Shown piece after piece: positions 1-7,928 of a stretch of 64,000 nucleotides of DNA. The notes below the pieces were generated by a model. That model made no database searches. It was given only the letters and a program-made list of their open reading frames with translations, and was not told the DNA's origin. Both the position numbers and the translations under genes were made by a program. Source of the DNA: Prochlorococcus sp. AG-347-O22 (lineage in GTDB: Bacteria; Cyanobacteriota; Cyanobacteriia; PCC-6307; Cyanobiaceae); NCBI GenBank assembly GCA_003278845.1, contig QCCX01000002.1, forward strand, positions 1 to 64,000. Direction: 5' to 3'. How positions within the stretch are numbered: the stretch's first letter is position 1; every line of letters starts with the position of its first letter.

Positions 1-243
1 ACCTCTAGGTTCAGCTTTATTAATTCTTAATGGTCTACCCATAAGTTCCGTGCCTTGCAACCCATCAATAGCAGTTGACTCAATCGCTTCATCTGCCATT
101 TCAATAAATGCAAATCCTCTTTTTCTTCCAGTATCTCTTTCCAAAGGAAGAGAACAATTTGAAACTTCACCGAAAGGGGCAAACAGTTGTATAACATCTT
201 CGCGCTCTGCGCGGAACGGCAAATTGCCAACAAAAATACTCAC
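1..243 (-). CDS. RRM-type RNA-binding protein (3' part cut by window edge)
   Basis: This is a single RNA-recognition-motif protein of the small cyanobacterial Rbp family, which binds RNA and is often linked to mRNA handling or cold response. Read on the minus strand from a GTG at 243, the 81 visible codons begin with RNP2 (IFVGNLPF, about residues 3-10). RNP1 (KRGFAFIEM) follows about 35 residues later, and the fold ends near MGRPLRI. The reading frame is open at the window edge, so the C-terminal tail is missing. The overlapping longer ORF in another frame is a shadow. It is the last visible gene of the minus-strand run after argH, 114 bases downstream of it, so it probably has its own promoter in 244-357. 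The family call is firm; the exact paralogue is unknown. Confidence 0.88.
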   Translation of the reverse strand, partial: MSIFVGNLPFRAEREDVIQLFAPFGEVSNCSLPLERDTGRKRGFAFIEMADEAIESTAIDGLQGTELMGRPLRINKAEPRG

Positions 244-357
244 TTTAAACTCAACAAAAAAATTTACCTTATAAAAAAACTACAATGAGTAGTCTCATAA
301 CGTTGCTTTTCTATTCTACTTCAAAGCATACCCTTGTTGTAGAAAAATAATTGAGAT

Positions 358-1737
358 TCAAAGTAACAATCTTTTTTGCCAATTACTTAACTCTTTTTCT
401 ACTTGAGCAAAACCTGTACCACCTTCACTATTTCTTGATTTAACTACATTAAGAGGTTTAAGGTCCTCAAAAACATCCTCATCAAATTCGGGATGAAATT
501 TTTTAAATTCTTCAATTTTAAGATTTTTAAATAACTTTTTTCTATCTAGGCAATATTTAACCATTTGACCAACAACTTGATATGCCGTCCTGAAAGGAAC
601 ATCTTTACCAACTAAATAATCTGCCAAATCAGTAGCATTAGAAAAATCTTTTTCTACAGATACAGATAGATTTTTAATATTAAATTCAATGCCCTCATTA
701 ATTAAGATAGTCATCGCTTTAATGCAAGAAGATATTGTTTCTGCAGTATCAAATATTGGCTCTTTATCCTCTTGAAAATCCTTATTGTAAGAAAGTGGTA
801 CTCCCTTCACCATAGTTAACAATGCCTGGAGATGTCCATACACTCTTCCTGTCTTTCCTCTTATCAATTCTGGAACGTCAGGATTTTTTTTCTGAGGCAT
901 TAAGCTACTTCCTGTGGCACATTTATCTGTTAATTTTGCAAAAGAAAATTCATCAGTTACCCATAAAATTATTTCCTCTGAAATTTTACTTAAATGAGAC
1001 ATCATCAAAGCAGATGCAGAAACAAATTCTATACAAAAATCTCGATCACTTACTGCATCAATACTGTTTTTATAAATTTTTTTAAAACCCAATTCTGCAG
1101 CTGTAAAGTGCCTATCTATTTTTATTTTCGTTCCAGCCAATGCTGCAGCACCTAAAGGAGAAATATTAACTCTTGAGCGTACTTCTCTATACCTTTCACG
1201 GTCTCTTTGGAACATTTCTATGTAAGCTAATAAATGATGAGCCAAAGATAATGGTTGAGCTCTTTGCATGTGGGTATATCCAGGAATTAAGGTGTAAATA
1301 TTGGATTTCGCAAGACTTAAGAAAGATTTTTGCAAATCGGTTATTAAAATTTCAATATTATCGATCTCTTTTCTTAGCCACAATCTTATATCTGTACCAA
1401 CTTGATCATTTCTACTTCTGCCTGTGTGTAATTTTTTTCCAGTTTCACCAATTAAACTTATCAGCTTTTCTTCTATACAATAGTGAATATCTTCAGAAGG
1501 CGGACTAGGCGTAAATTTACCCTCCAAATACTCAACTTTTATTAACTCTAAACCATTTATAATTTGCAAAGCTTCTGTAGAAGATAAAACTTTTGTTTTG
1601 CCAAGCATTTTCGCATGAGCAATCGAACAATCTAAATCTTCTAAAATAAGCTTTCTATCAAAACCAATTGAGGCATTAAACTTTTCAATAAAAGGGTCAA
1701 GTGCATTATCAAACCTTTTACTCCAAACTTTTGCCAT
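358..1737 (-). CDS. argH: argininosuccinate lyase
   Basis: It catalyses the last step of arginine synthesis, splitting argininosuccinate into arginine and fumarate in the cytoplasm; the active form in this family is a tetramer. The 459-residue length is typical of bacterial ArgH. The fumarase/aspartase-superfamily signature [12 protein letters not shown] lies at residues 276-287 and supplies the catalytic serine loop. TGRSRND at about 105-111 and the TH pair in [11 protein letters not shown] (about residue 155) are the other substrate-binding segments. It starts with ATG and MAKVW, 63 bases downstream of the RsbU-like gene's stop, so it may be read through from that gene. The preceding pathway enzyme, argG, is about 26 kb away, so the pathway is not clustered. 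The call is certain at family level. Confidence 0.97.
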   Translation of the reverse strand: MAKVWSKRFDNALDPFIEKFNASIGFDRKLILEDLDCSIAHAKMLGKTKVLSSTEALQIINGLELIKVEYLEGKFTPSPPSEDIHYCIEEKLISLIGETGKKLHTGRSRNDQVGTDIRLWLRKEIDNIEILITDLQKSFLSLAKSNIYTLIPGYTHMQRAQPLSLAHHLLAYIEMFQRDRERYREVRSRVNISPLGAAALAGTKIKIDRHFTAAELGFKKIYKNSIDAVSDRDFCIEFVSASALMMSHLSKISEEIILWVTDEFSFAKLTDKCATGSSLMPQKKNPDVPELIRGKTGRVYGHLQALLTMVKGVPLSYNKDFQEDKEPIFDTAETISSCIKAMTILINEGIEFNIKNLSVSVEKDFSNATDLADYLVGKDVPFRTAYQVVGQMVKYCLDRKKLFKNLKIEEFKKFHPEFDEDVFEDLKPLNVVKSRNSEGGTGFAQVEKELSNWQKRLLL

Positions 1738-1800
1738 ATCAATTAAGTAACTTTAAGTATCTCTAATAAAGCATTTTTTTATAAAAGTGACAAAAAATAT

Positions 1801-3150
1801 CTATTTCAATTGGAAAATAACCATAGAGGCGTCATCTTCAAGATGTCTATTTTGCCCTGTAAAATCATCTAACTTTTTAAATATTTTATTTAAAATTTCT
1901 TGGGATGTATAAGATTGCTTGCATAATTTTGTAAGGATTTTAATTAATCTTTCCTCATCAAATCTTTGCCCTAAAGAGTTAGAAGTATCAATTACTCCAT
2001 CTGTGTAATAAAGAACCAAATCATTTTGATTAAGCTTGATTTCACCACAATGATATTCAGCATCTTTTTGTAGTCCAAGTACAAATCCTTTTGCATCTAA
2101 TTTAATGATTTTCTGATCTGAACTTTTCCAAAGAAGAGGAGGATTATGTGCTGCGTTAGCGAATCTAAGCTTTCTAGTTCTGGGGTCATAATCTGAGTAA
2201 AATAATGTCACAAATCTATGCGATTGATCTAAATCATTTATTGCTAGTTGATTCAAATCATACAAAATTCTATCTGGAGGCAGACCTGTAAGAACCTCTG
2301 CACGTAACATTCCCCTCAACATAGTCATTAAAAGACCGGCTGGAATCCCTTTACCCATGACATCACCTATTACAAAGGCCCATCTTGATTTCTCTTTCCT
2401 TTTTTCTGAGATATTAGTCTTTAAGCACATAAAATCATAGTAATCCCCACCGAGTTGAAGAGCTGGTCTGCAATGTGCAGCAAGGTCTACACCATGAATA
2501 ATTGGACAATAATCCGGGAGTAATTGAGATTGTATTTCAGCACCAGTAGAAATTTCTCTATCTACATTTTCATGATTTTTCTTTATTTTTATTAGGTGGT
2601 GATTTTCTAATCCAACAGCTAGACAATTTTCAATAAAATTAAAATTACTATCATCTGTAATCGACTGACCAGAAACATCTTTGCTAAAAATATAAATAAA
2701 TCCTCTACATTTTCCTCTAGATATTATTTTTTTCTCCTCAATTTTATACTCTTTAAATTTATTTTTTAAAGCTTTTTCAAAAGTTAGAATTTCTTTTATT
2801 TTAAAATTTTTTGAAAACTGGAATTGATTCAAAAAACTTTTAATTTCTTCTTTGATTGTTAAATATTCGTATTTAGTAGAAATTTTTATATTTTCATTCC
2901 ATATCTCCCCCTCGTAATTTAAAGGAATAATTAAAATTATATTCTCAGAAAAAATATGTTTAAAAATTAAACATACATAATCCAGTAATTTATTTATGTT
3001 GGAAAATGATTTTAAATAATATGCTAAGGAAGATGCAATTTCGGCAAATTTATATTTATTTTTTAAAGTTACTTGAGGATCATTTTCTAAAAAATTTTGG
3101 ATAAATTTATTCGAAAATATTTCTTCTTTTTGATTATTTGTCAAAGCCAA
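1801..3150 (-). CDS. RsbU-like PP2C (SpoIIE-type) serine phosphatase
   Basis: This is a PPM/PP2C-type serine/threonine phosphatase of the RsbU/SpoIIE class, which usually dephosphorylates an anti-anti-sigma protein in a partner-switching pathway. The C-terminal 220 or so residues hold the family's metal-binding motifs: GGDYYDF, the GDVMGKG block, the AAHNPPLLW stretch, YYTDGV and the terminal DDASMV. The N-terminal 190 residues are poorly conserved, very A+T-rich and could form a GAF-like sensor domain; I cannot prove that. No anti-sigma kinase or STAS protein is encoded nearby, so its target lies elsewhere. The start is uncertain: the frame opens with TTG at 3150 and no ATG occurs before the phosphatase domain. 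It sits between ftsY and argH in one strand run. Confidence 0.85.
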   Translation of the reverse strand: MALTNNQKEEIFSNKFIQNFLENDPQVTLKNKYKFAEIASSLAYYLKSFSNINKLLDYVCLIFKHIFSENIILIIPLNYEGEIWNENIKISTKYEYLTIKEEIKSFLNQFQFSKNFKIKEILTFEKALKNKFKEYKIEEKKIISRGKCRGFIYIFSKDVSGQSITDDSNFNFIENCLAVGLENHHLIKIKKNHENVDREISTGAEIQSQLLPDYCPIIHGVDLAAHCRPALQLGGDYYDFMCLKTNISEKRKEKSRWAFVIGDVMGKGIPAGLLMTMLRGMLRAEVLTGLPPDRILYDLNQLAINDLDQSHRFVTLFYSDYDPRTRKLRFANAAHNPPLLWKSSDQKIIKLDAKGFVLGLQKDAEYHCGEIKLNQNDLVLYYTDGVIDTSNSLGQRFDEERLIKILTKLCKQSYTSQEILNKIFKKLDDFTGQNRHLEDDASMVIFQLK

Positions 3151-3211
3151 TCTAATAGATAAGTATGTTTTAACATTAAAATTCAGTTTTTAAAAAAAAT
3201 TAATTAAATAT

Positions 3212-4471
3212 TTATTTATCCGCAAGCAAAGCCTCTACAAATTCATAACTATTAAATGGTCTCAAATCTTTTATACCTTCTCCAGCTCCAATAAACCTTA
3301 TAGGCAAATTTACTTCTTCAGATACAGCTAAAGAGACTCCACCTCTAGAAGTGCCATCTAGTTTAGTAATAATTGCTCCACTTAAATCTGCTGATTTAGC
3401 AAAACTTTTTGCTTGCTTTAAGCCATTTTGTCCTTGACTTGCATCTAAAACTAATAATGATTCAACAATTGCATCTGGGACCTTTTTATCAATAATTTTT
3501 TTTATTTTTGCTAATTCATCCATCAAATTATTTTTTGTTTGCAATCTACCAGCTGTATCAACAAGTAATAAATCAACATTTCTTTTTTTTGCTGAATTAA
3601 TTGCATCAAAAACCACCGCAGCCGGATCAGCATTTTTTGATTGATTAGATATAACGTCAACATTACTTCTGTCTCCCCACACTTTAAGTTGTTCTACTGC
3701 AGCCGCTCTAAAAGTATCAGCAGCAGCAATCAAAGTTTTATAATTACTTTTTGATGACAAGTATGCTAATTTTCCTAATGTAGTAGTTTTGCCAACACCA
3801 TTAACTCCTACTAATAACCAGACATTTAACTTCCCCTTTTGGGGAACTAAAAGATCAGAGCCCGAATTTTTTATTGGTTTATCGATAATTATTTTTAATT
3901 CCTTCTTCAAGAATTTTATACCTGCTTCTCCACCAACGACTTCCTCGTTTAATTTTGTTCTAAGAGAACTTATAACTTTATCGGTTGAATCAATCCCTAC
4001 ATCAGCTCTTATTAATAGAGTCTCTAAATCATCAAGAGATTCAGGAGTAAGAGGATCATCTCCCAATTTATCCAATAATTCTGTGACAAATCCTTTTCGG
4101 GTTTCTTCTAATCCTCTACGTAATTTCGTTAACCAATCAATTTCATCAATCGATATTTGATTTATTTTTTTTCCTTGAGCAGCTAATACCATTGCAGACC
4201 AAGTAAAATTATCATCAAATTCTCCTAATTCAGTTTCAGTAAAAATTTTAGACTGTCCAGCAATATTTTCTTTATTAGGAATATCAATCAATTCTTGCTT
4301 TTGCTCCTCCTGCTTCTCTAATTCCTGCTTCTCTAATTCTTGCTTTTGCTCCTCCTGCTTCTCTAATTCCTGCTTCTCTAATTCCTGCTTTTGCTCCTCC
4401 TGCCGTTTTTTTAAAAGTGCATAAGCTTGTGCAGCCCATTCACGAGAATTATCAGAATCAGTCTTAGTCAT
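3212..4471 (-). CDS. ftsY: signal recognition particle receptor FtsY
   Basis: FtsY is the SRP-receptor GTPase that docks ribosome-nascent chain-SRP complexes at the membrane. Residues about 110-190 form the helical N domain. The G domain follows with GVNGVGKTT (222-230), the DTFRAAAVEQL insertion region (252-262), DTAGR (305-309), TKLDGTSRGG (369-378) and the closing GAGEGIKDL (395-403). The acidic/charged A domain is odd: residues 24-61 are a near-perfect repeat of a 15-residue Glu/Gln/Lys unit, encoded by a 45-base tandem repeat (4291-4403). This should form a highly charged helix in place of the usual acidic linker. It is 419 residues long, starts with ATG and lies 63 bases downstream of nusB. 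Confidence 0.97.
   Translation of the reverse strand: MTKTDSDNSREWAAQAYALLKKRQEEQKQELEKQELEKQEEQKQELEKQELEKQEEQKQELIDIPNKENIAGQSKIFTETELGEFDDNFTWSAMVLAAQGKKINQISIDEIDWLTKLRRGLEETRKGFVTELLDKLGDDPLTPESLDDLETLLIRADVGIDSTDKVISSLRTKLNEEVVGGEAGIKFLKKELKIIIDKPIKNSGSDLLVPQKGKLNVWLLVGVNGVGKTTTLGKLAYLSSKSNYKTLIAAADTFRAAAVEQLKVWGDRSNVDVISNQSKNADPAAVVFDAINSAKKRNVDLLLVDTAGRLQTKNNLMDELAKIKKIIDKKVPDAIVESLLVLDASQGQNGLKQAKSFAKSADLSGAIITKLDGTSRGGVSLAVSEEVNLPIRFIGAGEGIKDLRPFNSYEFVEALLADK
4291..4403. repeat. 45-base tandem repeat inside ftsY, about 2.5 copies
   Basis: 4291-4335 and 4336-4380 are identical. 4381-4403 is a third, partial copy with one mismatch. Each unit encodes 15 Glu/Gln/Lys/Leu-rich residues and is itself built from 15-base sub-repeats. 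The period is a multiple of three, so copy-number changes keep the ftsY frame. It lies in the variable N-terminal A domain. Confidence 0.95.
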
Positions 4472-4534
4472 TATTATCTATAGTTCGTAATAAAATTTTC
4501 TAAATACTATATTTATATCAAATAATTATGACAA

Positions 4535-5152
4535 TTAAATTGTTTGTAATCTCCTTAAAACTCCATTAATAAATTTTCTACCTTGCAAATCACTATATTT
4601 ATTAGCCAAATTAACAGCCTCGTCACAAGCAACAGCGACAGGTGTGTTCAAAAAATTGATGTCCACGTAAGCTAAACGCAATATATCCCTATCAATTCTT
4701 GGTAATCTTTTTAATCTCCAGCCATCCATTACTTGATCAATATCAGAATCAATACTTTTAAGATTATTAATTATGTTACAAATCCTTTGCTTCACATCTT
4801 CTCTAATATCTATTTGACCGCTGGAAACAATCAATTTTGGAAAGTCTAAAGTCACAGAGAGAGTATTCATTACAGTTTCAATTTTTGTCAGCGATTTTTT
4901 TAACTCATCTCGAACATTTGAATAAGAGGAATCAACACCCTCTTGCAATTCACTATCTAATATTTTTTGTGAAGCATTTTCTAACTCTAACTCACAATTA
5001 TCTAATTCCTCTCTGCAATGGTTTATTAGAGAATCCAAGGCAGATTCAAAAATTTCTTCTATCTGAAATTTATTTAATTTAAAATCACCTTTATCTTTTA
5101 TAAGGCCGAGAGAAATTAAAGATAATTCTCTAGAAAGGGATCTATTATGCAT
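4535..5152 (-). CDS. nusB: transcription antitermination factor NusB
   Basis: NusB binds NusE (S10) and boxA RNA to support antitermination on rRNA operons. The C-terminal half is recognisable: RLPRIDRDILRLAY, then VACDEAVNLANKYS, then the closing KFINGVLRRL. The N-terminal SRELSLISLGLI also fits the fold. At 205 residues it is much longer than the roughly 140 residues of E. coli NusB. The excess is a Glu/Asp/Asn-rich segment at about residues 35-110, a pattern I associate with cyanobacterial NusB. The frame opens at TTG 5155, but the ATG at 5152 is the simpler start. It follows the DUF502 gene with almost no gap and precedes ftsY, so the three are probably co-transcribed. Confidence 0.93.
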   Translation of the reverse strand: MHNRSLSRELSLISLGLIKDKGDFKLNKFQIEEIFESALDSLINHCREELDNCELELENASQKILDSELQEGVDSSYSNVRDELKKSLTKIETVMNTLSVTLDFPKLIVSSGQIDIREDVKQRICNIINNLKSIDSDIDQVMDGWRLKRLPRIDRDILRLAYVDINFLNTPVAVACDEAVNLANKYSDLQGRKFINGVLRRLQTI

Positions 5153-5155
5153 CAA

Positions 5156-5890
5156 TTAAGAAGAAGTATTAGTAGAAGCTCGTAATTGAGAAAACAGTTT
5201 TGAAAATGTTGGATTTGTGGTGTTATTTTTCTCATCTGGATTAACTATTCCAGCAGAAATTATTGTTCTAAAAGCATCTTCAACAGAAATATCCAAATCC
5301 TTAACAGAAGACTCAGGAACGAGTGTATACCAGCCAGTCGTTGGGTTTGGTGCTGTAGGAATGAAAACACTAAGTAACTTTTCTTCCAATTCTGGCTGTA
5401 GAGAAGGTCCTACGTCTCCAGTTACAAAGCCTACACTATATAGTCCCTCACGAGGATATTCAACTAAAACAACTCGTCTAAATCTATTAGATTTATTGCT
5501 TAAGAAAGTTTCTAGCAATTGTTTAAGAGTTTTATAAACCGCTCCAGCTACGGGGATTTTTGATAAAGTACCCTCTCCAAATTCTAATAACCATCTTCCT
5601 ACAAAATTTCTCGCCATCAGGCCTATTAGCAAAATAGCTAATAAAGGAACAGTTAAACCTAAGGTGAGATTAATTAAATCTTGTAATAAAGGATTTAAAT
5701 TAATAAAAGGATTTAATTGCTTTGGGACTGAAGTAACTAACGTTAAAACAAATTTACTAACTAATGATGACAGCCAGATTGTAGTGGCTAGGGGTATTAC
5801 AACTAACAACCCAGCAATAAGATCATTTTTGAGATCTTGTTGAAGCCTAGATCCTAAATTCGGATCTTGATTTTGATTAGATTCAACCAA
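5156..5890 (-). CDS. DUF502 family membrane protein
   Basis: This is a 244-residue member of the DUF502 family, widespread in bacteria and plants (the plant COV1/LCV group) and without a settled biochemical role. Two hydrophobic segments are visible: about residues 25-52 (LIAGLLVVIPLATTIW) and about 75-95 (LTVPLLAILLIGLMA). A soluble C-terminal domain follows, with the family's KIPVAGAVYKTLKQ, VLVEYPREG, VFIPTAPNPTTGW and FRTIISAG blocks. These features point to a bitopic or hairpin inner-membrane protein. It heads the nusB-ftsY run, and its stop abuts the nusB start, so expression is likely coupled. No function should be assigned from this sequence alone. Confidence 0.9.
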   Translation of the reverse strand: MVESNQNQDPNLGSRLQQDLKNDLIAGLLVVIPLATTIWLSSLVSKFVLTLVTSVPKQLNPFINLNPLLQDLINLTLGLTVPLLAILLIGLMARNFVGRWLLEFGEGTLSKIPVAGAVYKTLKQLLETFLSNKSNRFRRVVLVEYPREGLYSVGFVTGDVGPSLQPELEEKLLSVFIPTAPNPTTGWYTLVPESSVKDLDISVEDAFRTIISAGIVNPDEKNNTTNPTFSKLFSQLRASTNTSS

Positions 5891-5947
5891 AATAACGTTT
5901 TAACTATATTAACTTTACTAATAATTTAACTGTTTTTACTAAGTTAG

Positions 5948-5970
5948 GATATATTTTTCTTAAATATATC
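5948..5970. promoter_or_regulatory. perfect 9-base inverted repeat between divergent genes
   Basis: GATATATTT and AAATATATC are exact reverse complements separated by five bases. The element sits between the divergent DUF502 and queG starts (5890 and 6035). It could be an operator or a promoter-region hairpin. In DNA this A+T-rich it could also arise by chance, so the regulatory role is a guess. Confidence 0.3.
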
Positions 5971-6034
5971 TATTTTATTTATAAGTTTCCCCCACAAACA
6001 TAACTTCTAAAAGAAATGCTATAAAGAAAAAGAA

Positions 6035-6991
6035 ATGATTGATACGATTCAAGACAAAAAAGAAATAAGTAGAAAATTAAAAGAAAGAGCTATTTTTGAG
6101 GGTTTTACAGTTGCGGGAATAGCTTCAATACCAGGTAGTTCACGCGTAAAATTAAGAACTAATGCGTTAGAAAGATGGTTGTCAAATAATTATCATGCTG
6201 AAATGAAATGGATGGAAGCAGAAAAAAGAAAAAATATAGGCTCACTTTATGAAGATGCAAAAAGTGTTTTAAGCGTTGGATTTACCTATATTAATTCACA
6301 AAACATCAACAACAATTTCCTCAAGGTAGCTAAATTTAGCCAAGGTGAAGATTATCATAAAGTGATTCACAAAAAATTAAAAAATATAGGTAAATGGATC
6401 AACATAGAAATCCCTGATTGCAAATGGAAAATATGTGTTGACACCTCTCCTCTTCTTGAAAAAGCATGGGCAGAAGAAGCAGGAATTGGTTGGATAGGTA
6501 AAAATAGTAATTTAATCAGCAAAAAAAATGGTTCTTGGTTTACTTTGGGTTTTATGATTCTTACAAAAGATTTAATGCCAGATAAACCTCATCAATCACT
6601 TTGTGGAAAATGTGATATTTGTATTAAACATTGTCCTACAAAGGCAATTGTAGAACCATTTGTAATACAATCAAATTTATGCATTGCTTATCACACAATA
6701 GAAAGCAGAGATAAAGCTATTCCAAAGAAAATAGAAAAAAATTTAGGTGGATGGGTTGCAGGATGTGATATTTGTCAAGATGTTTGTCCTTGGAATAAAT
6801 CAGTGCCATACAACAATAATCATGAAACCAAACCGAAAGAATGGATTAAAAATCTCAATGTTGAGTCCCTCAATTGGGATGATAAAACGTGGCAAGAAAA
6901 TCTTAAAGGAACTACTTTAAAAAGAATTAAACCATGGATGTGGAAAAGAAATATACAAGCAAATATAAAGAATAAAAAAATTAAAATATGA
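6035..6991 (+). CDS. queG: epoxyqueuosine reductase QueG
   Basis: QueG reduces epoxyqueuosine to queuosine in the wobble position of GUN-anticodon tRNAs. Enzymes of this family use a cobalamin cofactor and two [4Fe-4S] clusters. The N-terminal cobalamin-binding domain includes the DUF1730-like region (YHAEMKWM, about residues 48-55, and DTSPLLEKAWAE). The ferredoxin-like part has CGKCDICIKHCPTKA near residue 190 and CDICQDVCPWN near 245, giving eight cluster cysteines in all. The 318-residue length is normal for forms without the C-terminal HEAT-like extension. It overlaps the next gene by four bases (ATGA), so the two are translationally coupled. The earlier pathway genes queC and queE occur near 48-49 kb in the same window. 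Confidence 0.96.
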   Translation: MIDTIQDKKEISRKLKERAIFEGFTVAGIASIPGSSRVKLRTNALERWLSNNYHAEMKWMEAEKRKNIGSLYEDAKSVLSVGFTYINSQNINNNFLKVAKFSQGEDYHKVIHKKLKNIGKWINIEIPDCKWKICVDTSPLLEKAWAEEAGIGWIGKNSNLISKKNGSWFTLGFMILTKDLMPDKPHQSLCGKCDICIKHCPTKAIVEPFVIQSNLCIAYHTIESRDKAIPKKIEKNLGGWVAGCDICQDVCPWNKSVPYNNNHETKPKEWIKNLNVESLNWDDKTWQENLKGTTLKRIKPWMWKRNIQANIKNKKIKI

Positions 6992-7851
6992 AGTCGTTTT
7001 TAAAGAAAACAATATGGATCTCTTTGATCTGTTTTTATTTTTTTCAAATAGAAATAGTTCGAGCAATAGTTCCCTATTATTATTTCCCAACATTAAAAAA
7101 TTTACAAAAGCAAAGTTTATATATTGGCAAAAACGCATATCAACTACTTTATTTTGGTCAATATGAAGACAGTCTTAACTTAGCCAAATTAGCAGTAAAA
7201 ATAAATACAGAAGATGAAAAACTATGGTTAATTTTGGCTGAAGCACAAATAGCTAACAAAGAATACCAAAACGCATTAAGTTCTCTAAATAAAGCAGAAC
7301 AGATCAATTCAAATATTAGCGAAATATATTTTGTAAAAAGTAATGTTTACTTAAAAACTTCCCAACAGACAAAAGCAAAGAATGCTTTAGAAAAAGGAAT
7401 AAAGATTGAGCCAAATAACTACAAAGCTATTTTTCAATTAGGAAATATTTTATTAATGGAAAAAAATTATTCGGGAGCTATCAAATTATTTGATAAATCT
7501 ATAAAAATTAAGCCTGATTTCTGGCAAGCAATAAATAATCAAGGTTTAGCTTATTTCGAAAAAAATAAAGTGAATCTCGCAATCAAACTTTTTGAAAGTG
7601 CAATCTCAATCGAGGAGAATGCTGAACCATTACTAGGACTAGCCTCATGTATAAATATCCAAGATAATAAATTAGCAATTCAGCTAGCAAAAAAAGCTTT
7701 GAATAAAGATCCCAAATATGTTAATTATGATTATAGAAAAGAACAGTTATGGGGAGAAAAATTACAAGCCTCTACAGAAATTCTTTTACAAAATGAACAA
7801 CTAAAAAAAGATGTAATCCTGGCAAAGTCCAAAATAAGTGAATCATCTTAA
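6988..7851 (+). CDS. secreted or membrane-anchored TPR protein
   Basis: This 287-residue protein consists mainly of tetratricopeptide repeats. After a positively charged start (MKSFLKK), a hydrophobic stretch of about 18 residues resembles a signal peptide or membrane anchor. From about residue 45 onward there are five or so TPR units of the A..L..A(I/L)..P form (for example YQNALSSLNKAEQINSN, YSGAIKLFDKSIKIKPD and VNLAIKLFESAISIEEN). TPR arrays are protein-binding scaffolds, and the partner cannot be read from the sequence. It overlaps queG by four bases and is followed 77 bases later by the GyrA-like gene. This gene pair occurs next to gyrA/purF in other Prochlorococcus as I remember them. 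Function unknown. Confidence 0.85.
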   Translation: MKSFLKKTIWISLICFYFFQIEIVRAIVPYYYFPTLKNLQKQSLYIGKNAYQLLYFGQYEDSLNLAKLAVKINTEDEKLWLILAEAQIANKEYQNALSSLNKAEQINSNISEIYFVKSNVYLKTSQQTKAKNALEKGIKIEPNNYKAIFQLGNILLMEKNYSGAIKLFDKSIKIKPDFWQAINNQGLAYFEKNKVNLAIKLFESAISIEENAEPLLGLASCINIQDNKLAIQLAKKALNKDPKYVNYDYRKEQLWGEKLQASTEILLQNEQLKKDVILAKSKISESS

Positions 7852-7928
7852 TGTTCAATACTGGTAAATATTGTTTTACCTATTAGTCTTAATTTAGTTA
7901 ATAGATAATTATTTAATTTTGCGCTCAA

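Noticed and set aside
27-233. 68-residue minus-strand ORF at the left edge
   Set aside because: The frame from the GTG at 243 encodes a clear RRM with RNP1 and RNP2; the 68-residue frame is its shadow.
822-1508. Plus-strand ORFs inside argH, and many similar antisense ORFs across the window
   Set aside because: They lie fully within well-supported genes on the other strand and show no family motifs.
4291-4403. Repeat array that could be read as a CRISPR
   Set aside because: The units are contiguous with no spacers and encode an in-frame FtsY segment. No cas gene is present.
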